This document shows positions 9,500 through 22,700 of a stretch of 64,000 nt of DNA, piece by piece. Origin of the DNA: Haliotis asinina (Eukaryota; Mollusca; Gastropoda; Lepetellida; Haliotidae); assembly GCF_037392515.1 (NCBI RefSeq), contig NC_090280.1, positions 27,347,118-27,411,117 on the forward strand, given 5' to 3'. Positions within the stretch are counted from its first letter, which is position 1. Each line of letters opens with the position of its first letter. Position numbers and translations under genes: made by a program. The notes below the pieces were generated by a model. The model saw nothing but the letters and a program-made list of their open reading frames with translations, did not search any database and was not told the DNA's origin.

Positions 9500-12400
9500 T
9501 TACAATTCAGTTAATAAATCTAATTCTTTTAAAAATGCAATGATTAAATGAGAACGTGTGTTATTATAAAGATCCTTCATAGTTTGGGAACTAAAATACT
9601 GATCCCTTATGACGGAATACTCAACACAGTCAAGCAGGATATGCTTGACTGTGATTCATTCATCACAAGGGATACAAAATGGAGGATCCTCACCTTTAAG
9701 CAAATATTTATGCGTATATCTTGTGTGACCAATACGACATCGTCGTAGTATGACCTCTTCAAATCTGGACTGACAACCCAAGTAGGTATAACCAACATAA
9801 GGTTTTATTACATGTAATTTATTTATGCCCACTTGGGTGTCCCACTTCCTCTGCATCAGATCACGGATATAAGATCTAATGATGGCTTTATAATCACTGT
9901 AAGGAATAAGAAGTGGTGTCACAGATTTCTTGAGTGCTGCCTTAGCAGCAAGGTCAGCCAAGGTGTTACCAGAGATTCCTACATGACTGGGTAACCAACA
10001 GAAGGCGATGTCGTATTGGCCAGTGGCAAGATCATTATACAATTCAATAATTTCTATTATAAGTGGATGTTTGCAAGAAATATTTTTAATAGCCTGAAGG
10101 CAAGAAAGAGAGTTGGAAAACATTATATACTGCTTATGTTTAGGGTGTTTTTGAATATATTTGAGAGCTGTTAATATAGCGTTTGCTTCTGCAGTAAAAA
10201 TAGAGCTGTTATCTGGAATTTTAGAAGATATTGTTCTCGATTCAATGGCAGTGGCACAAGCTACTGCACCACCGTCTTTGGAACCATCTGTACATAAAGG
10301 TTTGTAATTGCTATATTTAGTTTTTAATTGACTATATTCTTGTTTATATTGTAATTCATTGGTTTCCTATTTGTTAAATGTGGTCAATGTTAGGTCCACT
10401 TGGGGCCTAACCAATTGCCAAGGAGGAGAAGACAGAAGACAGGAAGGAGCTCTATATTCCAGCTCAATGCCGGCTGAAGAAAGAAATGGTTTAATTCTTA
10501 AACCAAGAGGCGGAACAAGAGAAGATTTCTTTTTGTATAAATCCTCATACAGAGAACTGAAAACACAGTTATATGCAGGGTTTGAATCACTGGAATATAA
10601 TTTTGTTACATACTGTAAATCTATTTTTATACGTCGCTGCTCAAGAGATGGCTCATCAGCCTCAACGTACAGGCTGTCAACAGGTGAAGTTCGAAAGGAG
10701 CCAAGACAAAGTCTTAGACCTTGATGAACAGAATCTAAAGGTTTTAGGTTGCTTTTACAGGCTCCACCATATACAATGGAGCCACAATCAAGTTTTGACC
10801 GGATCAGTGATTGATAAAGCTGCAGGAGGGTAGCTTGATCCCCTCCCCACTTAGAATTTGACACGACTATCAACAAGTCAAGTGTCTTCAGGCATTTAGT
10901 TTTGAGGGATTTGATATGTGGTAGAAACGTTAAATGTGAGTAAAAAATTATTCCCAAGAACTTGGCCTCATTTACAACTTTTATGGGAGATCCATTTAGA
11001 AACAGTTCAGGATCTTTATGCGGTTTATATTTTCTACAGTGTATACAGTTAGTTTTGGATTGAGAAAATTAAAAGCCGTTTTCAAGACACCATTTATTTA
11101 TTTTATTTAAAAACAACTGCAGTTGCCGTTCAATAGTATGCACATTTTTACCACGACAAGAAATATTAAAATCATCCACAAATATCGATCCATCAATTGA
11201 ATCGTTTAAAACTTTTGACAAACTATTTATCTTGATACTACAAAGTGGTACAGACAAATTGCTGCCTTGTGGAACACCCTGATCCTGATTGTAATGATCA
11301 GACAGGGTAGAACCCACTCGGACTTGAAATTGTCTGTCATTTAAGAAGTTGGCTATGAATTCAGGCAAACGACCTCTCAAAATGCCATATTTCCAGGTAG
11401 TGTCATATGCTTTTTCGAGATCAAAAAAGACAGACACAGCATGTTGTTTATGAATTAGTGCGTTTTTCACAAATGATTCCAGTCGCACTAGGTGATCGAC
11501 AGTACTTCTGTTTTTACGGAAACCACACTGTATGTCTGTTATGAGGTTATTTGTTTCCAAGTACCAAACAAGTCGATTATTTATCATGTGTTCCGTGGTC
11601 TTGCAAACACAGCTAGTTAATGAAATCGGATGATAATTGGACGGATCCGTATGATCACGTCCAGGTTTAGGTATTGGTACTACTATAGCGTCACGCGAAG
11701 AAGGAAATTTCCTGGAAGCCCAAATATCATCAAATATATGCAAGAGCGTCTCTAAACAGGATTCTGGTAAGTGCTTCAGGAGTTGATAATGCATGTTATC
11801 AGCTCCTGTAGCAGTGTCATGAGTTTGATCAAGAGCAGTTGGAGTTCATGACTAGAAAACGTTTCATTATAATCTTCCCCATTATCAGAATTGAAATTAA
11901 TAGTTTTCTTTTCTTGTTGTTTTTGATATTGCTGACATTTGGGTGTATATTTAGAAGAGGAAGAATGTTTAGCGAGAGTTTCGCCCAGTTTATTCGCAAT
12001 ATCTGATTTATCAGTAAGTAATTGATCTCCATGTTTAAGATGATGGACAGTAGATTTAGTACCTTTACCTTTAATTTTCTGGACCATGTTCCATACCTTG
12101 GACATGGGTGTCCGAGAATTTATTTTGGATACATAATTTTGCCAAGATTGGCGTTTGTTCTGTTTAAAAGTATGCCGCGCTTTAGCATTTAAAATTTTTA
12201 ATTTAGTTAAATTTTGCACCATAGGATGGCTTGTTTGCGGTCATCGTTGAACCATGGTTTTCGAATATGTGGAACGGCAGAGGAATTTGGTATACACTCA
12301 TCAGCTATGGAATTCAATTCATCAGAAAAGCATTTAATAGCATCAGGAACGTCAATAAAACGTTCAGGTTTACGTTTTTCAGTACACAATGTTTCATATA

Positions 12401-13112
12401 AAGCCCAGTTAGCCTTTTTAAAATTCCGCCTTGATGATGGAGGAACATCAGATGGAGTTAGAGGTGGTAGTATTGTAGGAAAATGGTCACTTCCACAGAG
12501 GTCATCGTGGACTGACCATTCGAATTCATTGAGTAGTTCTGAATTTGTGAGTGACAGGTCGAGAACAGAATAGGTCCCTGTACCAGGGTGTAAATATGTG
12601 TTGGAACCATGATTATAAAAACATAAATCATTGTCACAACAAAAGTCCTCCAACAATTTACCTTTAGCGTTTGTAGTTACGCTACCCCAGAGTGGGTTGT
12701 GCCCATTTAAATCTCCCATTATAATACAGGGTTTTGGGAGTTGGTCATATAAAGCTTGAAGATCAGTTTTGGCAAACATCAAAGACGGCGAAATTTAAAG
12801 AGAGCATAGTGTAAACGCTACATGTAAAGTAATTCTCACTGCAACAGCTTGCATATTAGTAATAAGTGAAACAGGGCTTTGAATAACGTTTTGTCTGACT
12901 AGAATGGATGATCCGTCAGTGGCCCTATCATCCGGAGGGGAAAATGTATGATATCCATTAACATGACGAAGGTCAAATGTAACTGTTTGTTTTAAATATA
13001 TCTCTTGGAGACAGAACACTGAAGGTGTAAAATCTTGGACTAATAACTGTAATTCATGTAAATTAGTCCTCAATCCTCTGCAGTTCCACTGTGCAATATT
13101 ACTGGAATACAC
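9500..13112 (-). pseudogene. LINE ORF2 (copy C): endonuclease, RT, RNase H, broken
   Basis: Remnant of the about 1,150-codon ORF2, reading right to left. Endonuclease: QWNCRGLRTNLHELQ at about 13090, CLQEIYLKQ, then IIMGDLNGHNPLWGS at about 12700 and GSDHFPTI at about 12500. RT: FRKNRSTVDHLVRL, FFDLEKAYDTTWKYG, GVPQGSNLS, then FVDDFNISCRGKN at about 11165. RNase H: AFCWLPSHVGISGNTLADLA at about 10000. The C terminus ends near 9500 (LLTEL then stop). At least five interruptions separate blocks at about 12790, 12210, 11790, 11065 and 10365, so no full protein can be made. The block order matches the near-intact copy at 28021-31691. Confidence 0.85.
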
Positions 13113-13154
13113 TATCTTTTCTTTTTTTTTTTTTTTTTTTTGGGGGGGGGGGAT

Positions 13155-14106
13155 TTATTGGGGATCTACCCCCACTCTTTTGGAGGGCGACAAACTATGT
13201 GCCCTAGAATAGAATTTTTCAGAAACGTCCATGTCTTCAAGAGATCCATATCTATTGTACAATTGAATTTTATTGTGTGACCCTTTAGGAGCTCTGTCAC
13301 TTTGTTGCTTTGAAGCATCAGGCTTAGGCTTAGGTTTACTTTTAACAGTTTGCTGACTATTAGCTGTCGATTGAGACTTCTGTTTAGAAAATGAGGAATG
13401 GTCGCCTGAGCAGTTGGTGCATTTTTTAAAATCAGTGTCACAATCTTCTGTTGTGTGTGTCTTCTCACCACAGTGAGCACACACAACAGACAATGTGCAC
13501 GTACTAACACCATGACCATACTTCTGGCATTTAAAACACCTTAATGGATTGGGTATATAGGTGTCTACATTGATGTGACAATAGCCTGCCTTTACTGATC
13601 TTGGAGCTGTTGGAGAGGAAAATGAAAAACAGGTACGTGTTAGTCTGAATGGTCTCCTGGTTTTTACGTGTTGTAAAATGCTGAACATATGTGACCCCTT
13701 GATCTTTCATTTCTGAAACAATATCAAATTCTGACATGTCGGCGAATAATCGATCTCTATCCCTGATGATTCCTTTGCTTGTGTTAAGTGTCCTATGAGG
13801 AGATACCGATATTGGAATGCCGACGAATATGATGGTAGACATCAGGTTAGTTGTCTGTTGTCTTCTGTTGCACTCAACGAGCAATGCACCTGAACGCAAA
13901 CGTCTGATATTTTTAACGTCACCAGCAATTCTTTGTATGCCTTTCTGTATCGCAAAAGGGTTCAACTTTAGTCTGCTGTTATCTGGAGTCTCAATCACGA
14001 CAAAACGTGGCCAGCAATCAATGGAAGTGGACAGTCCTTGGTCGTTATCATCTGGATCATTGTCAAGTGGACGCTTTTTCTTTTTAATGGGGATTTGAGA
14101 AACCAT
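13155..14106 (-). pseudogene. LINE ORF1 (copy C), frameshifted
   Basis: ORF1 of copy C in two overlapping frames. The N-terminal part starts at the ATG reading MVSQIPIKKKKRPLD (14106) and includes CWPRFVVIETPDN and LRSGALLVECNRR. The frame shifts near 13640. The C-terminal part carries the knuckles CFKCQKYGHG, CAHCGEKTHTTEDC and CTNCSGDHSSFSK, and then a deletion removes much of the linker seen in copy A. It ends in SPSKRVG. It is closer to copy A than to the copy at 31691-32992, suggesting two subfamilies. Confidence 0.85.
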
Positions 14107-15335
14107 GGTTATGGTTGAATAGTTCATCATCCGAGCTCCCCACCCACCACGGAGTATCACAAGGACAATGCTAAAAACAAGCGGATCTCCAACTTGCAGC
14201 ACCAAGAATACTCGGATGATTTACTCCAGCAGAAAAATTAAAAGATTAATGATTCCACCAGATTGGCCCATGAGCCACCGCCTTCTGGCATACGACTCTA
14301 GGCAATAATGAACAGTAACTTTTTCCAAATTCTGTTTCAAAATTCGCCAAGGCTAAAAATATCAACTCATAATTCTCAAATGTTTGTGCAACACCACAGA
14401 GTTGTAGCACAGTGCTTGGCGGGACCAACCGATTGATACAATCGGGCCGATTCTACCACCCGTCGAGGTGAAGTAAGGGCCGAAGTGGTGTGTTGAGCAA
14501 AAGGAACACGATTCAAGCTCCCAGTGCCCTCAACCACCAAACTACCGTCCTCCACCGACACGGGACGCAACCCACGGCAAACAGGTTGCCCAATTTGGTC
14601 GTCTCTTACGACCAGCAATGGGGTGCTGTGGACACATTCTGTCAGATATATATATTTCACCGACTTTCACAGCTTTATTTAAAGTATTTTATTGCATTGA
14701 ATCGTTTCCACACTCAACTTAAGCCGAATTCATCCATCCTTAAGGCAGTTATGACCTCGTCAGTCCAGTCGAGAGGCAGACGTCATTTTGTGTACGTGTT
14801 TTATAGACGGTAGCCATCCAAACAAAATAAAATGATATTTTGAGCATTTAACATGTCGGTAAGATAAATGCGTTGAATGCTTCTCCCCTTGAGTACTAAA
14901 GTCTGATGCAAGATACAGCAGCGTAATATTTCATATTTTCACTAAAGCAATACCGCTAGACGTATGACGACATAATGGTTTACAGTTAAACGTCACAATT
15001 CTACTACCTCTGTCACAATAGCTTCGGATGGGTGCTGGTTCGAGTTTGCTTTGACAGACGGTTTACATGCTGGACGGGGGATGGTGCATAGAATATTGCG
15101 TTGTTCATCACTTTCAGTACCCACTTATCACCCCATAGTGACGACACCCTGTTATATCTACGAGTCCTTTTCATATATTATATCTGTTCAAAGAATATCA
15201 GAGATATCCCACACAGCTCCTTTGTGCCACCCGGGAGATTGTAGAATGTAATCCGTTCAAAACACCCGGAATGAAAGGTAAAGACTGGCGTAAACAATAA
15301 ATGGCACACCTACCTTCACAGAGGAAGAGTTATTA

Positions 15336-15384
15336 GCTTTACCCAGCACTCCCCACGAGGAGGTTGTTCTTCACGGGTGGCGCC
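15336..15384 (-). mobile_element. Fragment matching the 5' terminus of the A-C LINE family
   Basis: Plus-strand sequence TTTACCCAGCACTCCCCACG followed by AGGAGG and CACGGGTGGCGCC resembles the 5' terminal 50 bp of the LINE family seen at 1979-2024 and 33547-33592. It may be the displaced 5' tip of copy C, split off by about 745 bp of inserted DNA, or an independent remnant. Confidence 0.5.
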
Positions 15385-16003
15385 TTATAAAAAAGATGTT
15401 TTTCTTTACATACCTTTACTGCTTTGGAAGAGCACTTCTACAGGGGCAATGTTGGATCCCTCAGGCAGTTTCCAAAGAACGTGAAGGGAAAACGGACGCA
15501 GCATCTTCTTACACAGGTCAGTAACATGTTTGTTTTTGACTATTTTCTGAATGTCCACGTTTTGCCGTGTCAGGAAAAAATAGTACTGTCGTCTTTTAAT
15601 TCAGTTTAGTAAACAAAGAAGCACATGAGGTCATTATCAGGTTATAAAATGAATGCCCCTGCTTGGATTATTAAACTGTTGCGCCAACCTCCCAGCCTTT
15701 TGTCTTTTTCTATGCCGCTGGTTAAACCCATAGGAGGAGGAATAGGAGGACTGGTATCTTTTTTAAGAAACGCCTGCAGAAGAGCAATACGATATAAGTT
15801 CAATGTTGCTGTCGTATCTTCCATGCTGGAAATCAGAATGGAAAACAAATTTAGTCATAGTTGTGAAATGAAGCACGCGATATTTCAGTTTTTGGCTCAC
15901 TGGATTTGAGGACGGGACGTTTACAGACATGGTCGTCCATTGCTGCACAAGAGGACCATGACTTAATACGAGGTGGAATATGAGTTTAGAATAGCATGAA
16001 CAT

Positions 16004-16151
16004 GACTGAGTCAGTAAGTCGGGGTTTTACCTCCCTTTTAGCACTATTCCTGCTGTGAATTCCATAAATGGGCCTCACGCATTGTACCTATGTGTGGGAA
16101 ACCCGGGCTTTCAAGCATGACAATCGAACGCTTTAACCACTAGGCTATCCC
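16004..16151 (-). mobile_element. tRNA-derived SINE, family 2 (decayed)
   Basis: Minus-strand copy. The plus strand shows CCTCACGCATTGTACC, then GGAAACCCGGGCTT (box B region), then CGCTTTAACCACTAGGC (box A region). The 3' tail (16004-16060) is diverged. Confidence 0.7.
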
Positions 16152-16678
16152 AAATATCCTTATGACAAGGTGACGCTTGTCTCTGAAATTGCATTGGCTC
16201 TTACGCATTTTCCACTATCTGACCCTCATTGCATTCCCGTACTCCACTAACTCACTTTCATTCCATGTGCACTCTCAAGCATCTCACTCTCTCTACATAC
16301 ACGTCTTCTTTCACGTCATGTCTTCAGACGGAAGTGCACAAAATATTTACAGGGCCTTTTTATCACATTTAGAATCATTGTTGTGCATGCTTGTATATTG
16401 TTTTGTAAATTACGAGACAAATAAGTCTCATGGCACACTTGAAAGTGTAATAAGTTCTTTATTATCCATGTGCATCTCTGCTGTAAAATAGGGTAAGAAT
16501 ATGTGACGGCTCTTTTCATTGACGTCACGTTCAACTCATGACGTCACAGACGAATAAATAAGAATGAAACAATGGTTGCTAGGCATAAGTGATATGTGCA
16601 GATGTACATATGTGCTATATATCAACCTGGATATGTTTCACCGTATGGGTAATAATAGGTTGTCTTAAACCAACTTAA

Positions 16679-18656
16679 AGGGGCACTGATGCGGAGCAAT
16701 TTCCGTGGACTGGTGTAAACTTTTGTTATAATTGTTTTTCTCCCGTGAGTACCCGGATGATATCCCAGAATTCATGACTGGTTCGTGACCTCTGCTGCGC
16801 AGTCCGTAAGCGCAACTGATAGTTTAATTATAGACAGATCAACTGAGGTGAAGTCATTTGTACTTCATTACAAATGTATTAGGAAAACAAATGAAACACT
16901 TTGAAGGTTAATCATCTGGCAGTAGTAAAAATGGTAAAAAACTATTAGGACGGAAAAATAACGAAGCCAATGTACGTCTCTATATTTTGTCTCATAACCC
17001 TAATTAGTTTGTTGTCATATTTGTATGATTCTGAAAATTAATAAAAGAACACACGATTTGCTTGTACTCATAGTAAATTTCTAACATAACAGCAACATTT
17101 ATACATTGTATAGATTGCCAATGTGGATCCTATTTCACACACATACGCGATCTAGTGTGTGTTTTCTGTCATACAGATTCTGCTGAATGCTACAACAAAT
17201 AAATTAAAACAAAATGCAAATAATTAATGTAAAACAGACTAATTTTATAGCAACAATGTCAGGCTACTACCTTGTTCAGGAATGTATCCATCAATATCCA
17301 CGTAAAAGAAATCGTATTCCATTCATCTGCAGCTGGTAAATAATCCTGCTCTGTGTCGCGTGTCTTACAACTCTCATTTGCGAAAAAGTAACACATCGTT
17401 TCACGTCTTTCGTTGGTGAAAACTAGATAAACCTCTCATTGGTCTCCCAAGATAGCACACCTGGCAACTAATTGTATGATGTCCACTATTCTAAGTAATT
17501 TAGTTAACCAATATTGAGCAATCAATCAATCAACGCAAGGGTGGTTAATTCTTTGAAGGGAGGATGTTGTTTTTGCACTAACACTTTACGACAGGGAGTA
17601 GTCATCTACACACACTGCCTTTTGACAAATCCGCTAGAAGATAAAAGTAATTAATCAATCAGTGTGTTATCGGTTAATCCTTTGATCGATGTTTGTTTTT
17701 GTTACTCAGCTGATAAACCCTCTTGCATCACTTACATGCATATATTACATAACATACAATACATTTGCCATTACAGACAGGAGAAATGCCAGATGGGAAC
17801 CCTTGTTGAGTAACCGAAGTGGTGTTGCTACTAATTATACCTGTTATAAATTCATGAATTGACCATCAAGAGAATGATGACAAATAACACGTGTAGGTTT
17901 ACACCATCAAACGCGAGTTACAGCAAGGAAAATGTAATCTCTGTGTCGCATGCAGCCTGAAAACACTTATGGGCCGAAACTGTTTTGAGGATACCAACGG
18001 AATTTCGTTACATAAGGAATACACACAGGCATTTGCTGTGTACTTTGGTAAATAGGTGAAATAAGGGGTTTTTTTACGTAAGACAATTTTCAGATTTCTC
18101 TACCAAAGGCAAAGTCATCGTTTTTTTTGTTTACGAATTCAAATAAATCAACTGTGTGTTTTATTATCATAAATAATAAACCATTGTAGCTACCATAGCT
18201 ACCAAAATTTACGTATGCTATTTGCTATCACAGCTCAACCAACACTCAAAACTAACTAAATATAAAGCTTTGCAATCTTCCGTACTGAAACAAATGGCTT
18301 GCTACGTGCCTGTAGACATCATATTTTCATTTACATGATTAAATATCGAGGTTAAAAACACAGAAATATGATCAAATTGGATCAGTAAGTATACCATCCA
18401 AGCATCCGAAAAGAACTACATTGCTGGGATATATGGTTACGATCAGACAAGGAATACCATGGATATTTTTAAACAAATGGCATGTGATGGGCATCCGGCC
18501 TCCTGGGTGTTTAGGTGAAGAAATTCTGCTAATATGGACAGGAGCCCAGTTCCTTTGTCCGTCACGGTCGAAGGAGTGGGCGCTGACCAATTTGCGGTCT
18601 GCTTTCGTAATTAGACCGTTGGCGAGAAGCATTATTCGCTCCGCATCAGTGCCCCT
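16679..18656. mobile_element. Non-autonomous DNA transposon with TTAA target site (piggyBac-like)
   Basis: A 1,978-bp element with exact 19-bp inverted ends: AGGGGCACTGATGCGGAGC at 16679-16697 and its complement at 18638-18656. Both ends are directly flanked by TTAA (16675-16678 and 18657-18660), the target duplication typical of piggyBac-type elements. The TIR sequence itself is not the classic CCC-start piggyBac end, so the superfamily is inferred from TTAA only. No transposase is encoded. The only sizeable frame is 86 codons on the minus strand beside the right end (18372-18632, starting MLLANGLITKADRK), with no recognised domain. The interior is AT-rich and includes a loose duplication around 17515 and 17650 (AATCAATCA motifs). 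Confidence 0.85.
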
Positions 18657-18774
18657 TTAACTCACATGCTTGCTAAAACAACACAAAAAGAAGCTTCAAG
18701 GTCTATATAGCTCTACACACTTTTGTCAATCGTACAATATTTGTTCCTTTAGTATGGCTAACTATCAGTACAGT

Positions 18775-19113
18775 CGCCAGTGGCTAGATTGATGGAATAA
18801 ATCCAGCTACAGTCCATGCAGGTAGAGCACTGGTCCCCAGAGTGGTGGTTTACTTTCAGTTGTTGGCGGTCCTCAGCGCCTTTTTATATTGCATTGTCCT
18901 AATTTGAAGTTCTAAGTTAGAGGTATATTTTAGCTTTACTTGATATTGTGATATTCTAGTCGGTTTTACTGTCCTTCAATGACAGTCTGGTTTTGGTTGT
19001 TGTTGGGGTTTGTTTATAATTTACCATAAAGTACAATGTAAAACAATTACATGTTCTCATCTCACAGGCTGAAATATTGCCTATGTGACGATAAATTGTA
19101 GCTCACATTCACT
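18775..19113 (+). mobile_element. LINE 3'-UTR fragment (A-C family)
   Basis: A strongly 5'-truncated insertion carrying only the family 3' UTR. It includes CAGCTACAGTCCATGCAGGT, GATATTGTGATATTCTAGTC and the tail GGCTGAAATATTGCCTATG near 19070-19090. It lies about 260 bp upstream of the TATA box of the ankyrin gene. Confidence 0.8.
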
Positions 19114-19373
19114 AACATAAAAAGAAGTACTTAAAAGATGTCATGAAGGGGATGGTGATCATTGGCAGAAAGACCCTTTGTCAATGGTAATGTTTGTGTT
19201 GAAGAACATTCACACATAAATATATCATTAGTGCAGACACTAGAAAATATATTTTGAGATGATTATTAGCTGCAAGATAAGGATTCATTTATATTTTAAG
19301 ATAAATGCATGCATGAAGCTGATTTAACATTTAGAACATTTAAGATAAAGTCTGTCATGAACATGAGTAGTTT

Positions 19374-19382
19374 TATAAAAAG
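19374..19382 (+). promoter_or_regulatory. Candidate TATA box of the ankyrin gene
   Basis: TATAAAAAG lies 100 bases upstream of the ATG at 19483, a normal distance for a TATA-type promoter with a 5' UTR of about 70-80 bases. It supports 19483 as the first coding exon. Confidence 0.45.
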
Positions 19383-19482
19383 TTGGTGTAAAACGACAGC
19401 CATTCTAGTATGAAGTATAGGTCTGCTTTCACGCTTTCATGATCAAGTGTAACAACACACTGTATCATCTGGCATATGGACC

Positions 19483-19758
19483 ATGTACCTGATGCGAGTG
19501 TGCATTCTGCTGGCCTATTTAAATATTGTTGCATTGGGGAAATATTGCAACATAATAACTGTCATCATTGACGTTCACGCGGAAGAAACATTCACAAAGG
19601 TTGGTGTGAAAATCTGCAGTCTCAAATGTGAGACCAGAAGCTACTGTTGGAGCATCGGATATGATGTAGGCGCCCTCATGTGTCATGTGCTGAAGCTGAA
19701 ACTGGACTATAGAGAAGAATGTGGACAATTTACTTTCATACCAAAGCAAAACAAAACT
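19483..19758 (+). CDS. Ankyrin gene exon 1: signal peptide and PAN-like domain
   Basis: Ninety-two codons ending in phase 0 at a consensus donor (ACT then GTAAGT). Cysteines are spaced as in molluscan PAN/apple domains. Confidence 0.7.
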
Positions 19759-22700
19759 GTAAGTAGACTTGACGTTATATCGTGCCAAACAAAAGAAGTC
19801 AACATCACACCATTATGATGTGTCCTCTGTTATGTTTGTCTTCAGATTCAAGCTGGTCCCTGTCCATCTGAGAACTGTAGAGATAGAAAATGCCTGGAAA
19901 CGCGTTCTGGGAGAGATGTATGTGTCAAAGGTAATTAATGAAGTACGCTCCTCCAAGTACGCATCTAATACTAGTTCTTCTCTACGTGTGCCTTTGTTTA
20001 ATATAGTCATTCGTTCTTGTTCAATGTCTTCAGTTTTCTTCAAATAGTTTTGAATCTGTGACCAGGTACTTGCTGTGTAGTGTGGAAGGGTTCGGTTTGG
20101 TTTGGTTGTTGTTTGACACCGCACTTGGCAATATTCCAGCTATATGGCGACGGTCTTTAAATAAATGAGTCTGGACCAGACAATCCAGTGGTCAACATCA
20201 TGAGAACAGATCTACGCTAGAAACATATATAGATGTTGTGGAATTTTCGCAAGGATTTAAGTATGCTAATTCCTGAAGTCACCTAACAGGAGCAACTCTT
20301 ATAGCATTTGACACGCACGAAATGTTGCCAAACGCCCCTAATCACATTTTTGTTTGATTTCTTGATGTAAGTATAACAGCCTACAACATAGACTGTCAAA
20401 GTAGACAGTTCATGACCAATAATACCAACGAATTCATTTTTTTTTAATTTTCTATTTTTATAAATGCGTTCGTTACAACATTCTAATATTTTCTATTGAA
20501 TAATATATTACATCAGAGGGCAAGTGGCATATTTCCTCATGAGGGTTATATATGTGTAGCTCAGGCATTAATAATGAATATATTGTGACGGACAAAATGC
20601 TAACATGTTTATTGCAAAAACCTGACATGAATAAATGTAAAATAAACTCAAATAATGTCATATGTTTTGTTTCGTTTTGTTTTGTTTTTTGACAAATTCA
20701 GTTCAATGGACAAATACAATTCAATGGAAACTTGGGGTATTTTCAGATGCAAGTCATGAATCATTTAATGGCTTCATACATTCATGTATTTATTGCAGGA
20801 ACGATTAACATCCAACGATACGTATTCCACTTAAACACCAAACTTGTTGGTGCCTGCATGGATGGAGACGTAAACCGAGCGAAATTCATCTTATCTGATA
20901 GTCGGTCGAAAATCAACGTCCGAGATCCACAAAGGAAGACGCCGGTAATGATTGCAGCAGAGAAAGCAGATATAGATATGTTCGCTTTCCTTGTAAGAAA
21001 CGGTGCTGATCTGTCTCCTGTCGATAGTAAGGGCAACACGATTCTACATCTTGCATGTGAGGGAGGGAACTTGGAGATAATAAATAATGTCATTAAGCAA
21101 AATACAGTGGACATCAACGGCCGTGGGGAGCACGGAAGGACGCCAGCAATGAAAGCAGCGCTTCAGGGACACAAGGGCGTGTTCGACCTACTTGCCAGGA
21201 AAGGAACCGATCTGTCCTTTATAGATCTTCTTCACAATACCATTCTACATTTGGCCTGTGAAGGAGGAAACATGGATATCGTGAAATATATTCTTAAGCA
21301 GAATATTGTGAACATCAACAGCATGGGAGAAAAAGGCTGGACGCCAGCAATGAAAGCAGCGCTCAAAGGACATAAAGATGTGTTCAACTTGATAGTCAAA
21401 GAAGGAGCTGATCTGTCTCTGGTTGACAAAGAAGGAGACAATATTCTTCACGCAGCCTGTAAAGGAGGAAATGTGAAAATAGTAAAATATATCCTCGAAC
21501 AGAGAAGTGCTGATATCAATCTCAGAGGAAAAGACATGTTCACGCCAGTTTTGATTGCTGCATATAGAGGTCATAAAGATATATTTCACGAGCTTGAAAA
21601 GAAAAGTGCTGATTTGTTAATCAGGGACGGTAACCAGAACAGCATCCTTCATCTTGCATGTAAAGGGGGAAATATTGAAATAATGAAACACATTCTCACC
21701 ACCTACAGTATGATTGTCAACGACATTGACTTTGAAGGATTGACACCCATAATGTTAGCAGCCTCTGAGGGAAGAAAGGATATGTTCGACGTTCTGCTTC
21801 AGAATGGAGCTGATTTTTCACACGAGGATTACAGTAGATACAATATTCTTCACATGGCCTGTCGGGGAGGAAATGTGGAGTTAGTTGAGCATGTTCTCGC
21901 ACAGAATATCGTTGAAATCAACAGTAGATCAAATGATGGGTCGTCGCCAGCAATGGAAGCAGCGTATGAGGGACATACAAATGTGTTAGAATTGCTACGA
22001 AATGAAGGAGCTGATATGACCTTTGTCAGTGACGAGAATGACAGTATCCTTCATGCTGCTTTAGACAGCAAACACATGGATACAGTGAAATATGTCCTCA
22101 CAAATGATTTTGTAGACATCGACAGTAGAAACAATAATGGGATAACAGCGGTCATGTTGGCAGTACAAGGAGGGCTGGCAGAAATATTTGACTTAATGGT
22201 GAGAAAGGGAGCCAACATGTCTTTCGTAAATGACGATAAACAGACCATACTACATATGGCCTGTGAAGAGGGACATAGCGAAATAGTGAAATATATCATC
22301 AGGGAGAATGTTGTGAATATCAATGGGAGAGACGATGAGGGAAAGACACCAGTGTTATTGGCAGCAGAGCAAGGATACCTAGATATAGTTATATTGCTGG
22401 AGGGTAAAGGAGCTGATCTGTCAGTAGTTGATGATTGGGGGGAGAACATTCTACACATGCTCACGGTGGAAGGACAACTGAACTTAGCAATTTATCTCTT
22501 GACACAGAAGAACGTTGTGCAGAACATCAATAAAAAATCATTAACAGGCAGAACACCAGTGATGGTTGCAGCACTTTGTGGACAGAGGGATCTGTTTGAT
22601 ATACTTGTGAAGTACGGTGCTGATTTGACGCTAGTAGATACCGATGGCAACTCCATTCTCCATTTGGCTTGTGAAGGCACCGTGGACATAGTGAAGTACC

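Larger units (their letters stand above)
7664..14590 (-). mobile_element. LINE copy C, nearly full-length but decayed
   Basis: A long minus-strand copy of the same family as A and B. The 3' tail (GTGAGTGAGTTAATAG on the plus strand) starts at about 7664. The 3' UTR is interrupted by a mariner element (7844-9140) and resumes at about 9145. ORF2 remnants run 13112 down to 9500, ORF1 14106 down to 13155, and the 5' UTR up to about 14590, where similarity to the other 5' ends stops. A 49-bp piece resembling the missing 5' terminus lies apart at 15336-15384. A poly-T/poly-G run at 13118-13151 falls at the ORF1/ORF2 boundary. Confidence 0.85.
14594..16674. other. Non-coding stretch between LINE copy C and the TTAA element
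   Basis: No gene recognised. At 14592-14640 there is a segment similar to the head of SINE family 1 (GTCGTCTCTTACGACC). A fragment like a LINE 5' end lies at 15336-15384 and a tRNA-type SINE at 16004-16151. The open frame at 15625-15909 (94 codons) has no recognisable domain, and I do not call it a gene. Confidence 0.5.

Noticed and set aside
1-14590. An LTR retrotransposon, suggested by zinc-knuckle ORF1 and RNase H
   Set aside because: No long terminal repeats, protease or integrase. An apurinic-type endonuclease precedes the RT and the 3' ends are simple-repeat tails, all marks of a LINE.
15625-15909. 94-codon frame as a gene
   Set aside because: No domain, no splice or promoter context, and overlapping frames on the other strand of similar length.
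18372-18632. 86-codon frame as the transposase of the TTAA element
   Set aside because: Far too short, with no DDD catalytic or zinc-finger pattern of a piggyBac transposase.
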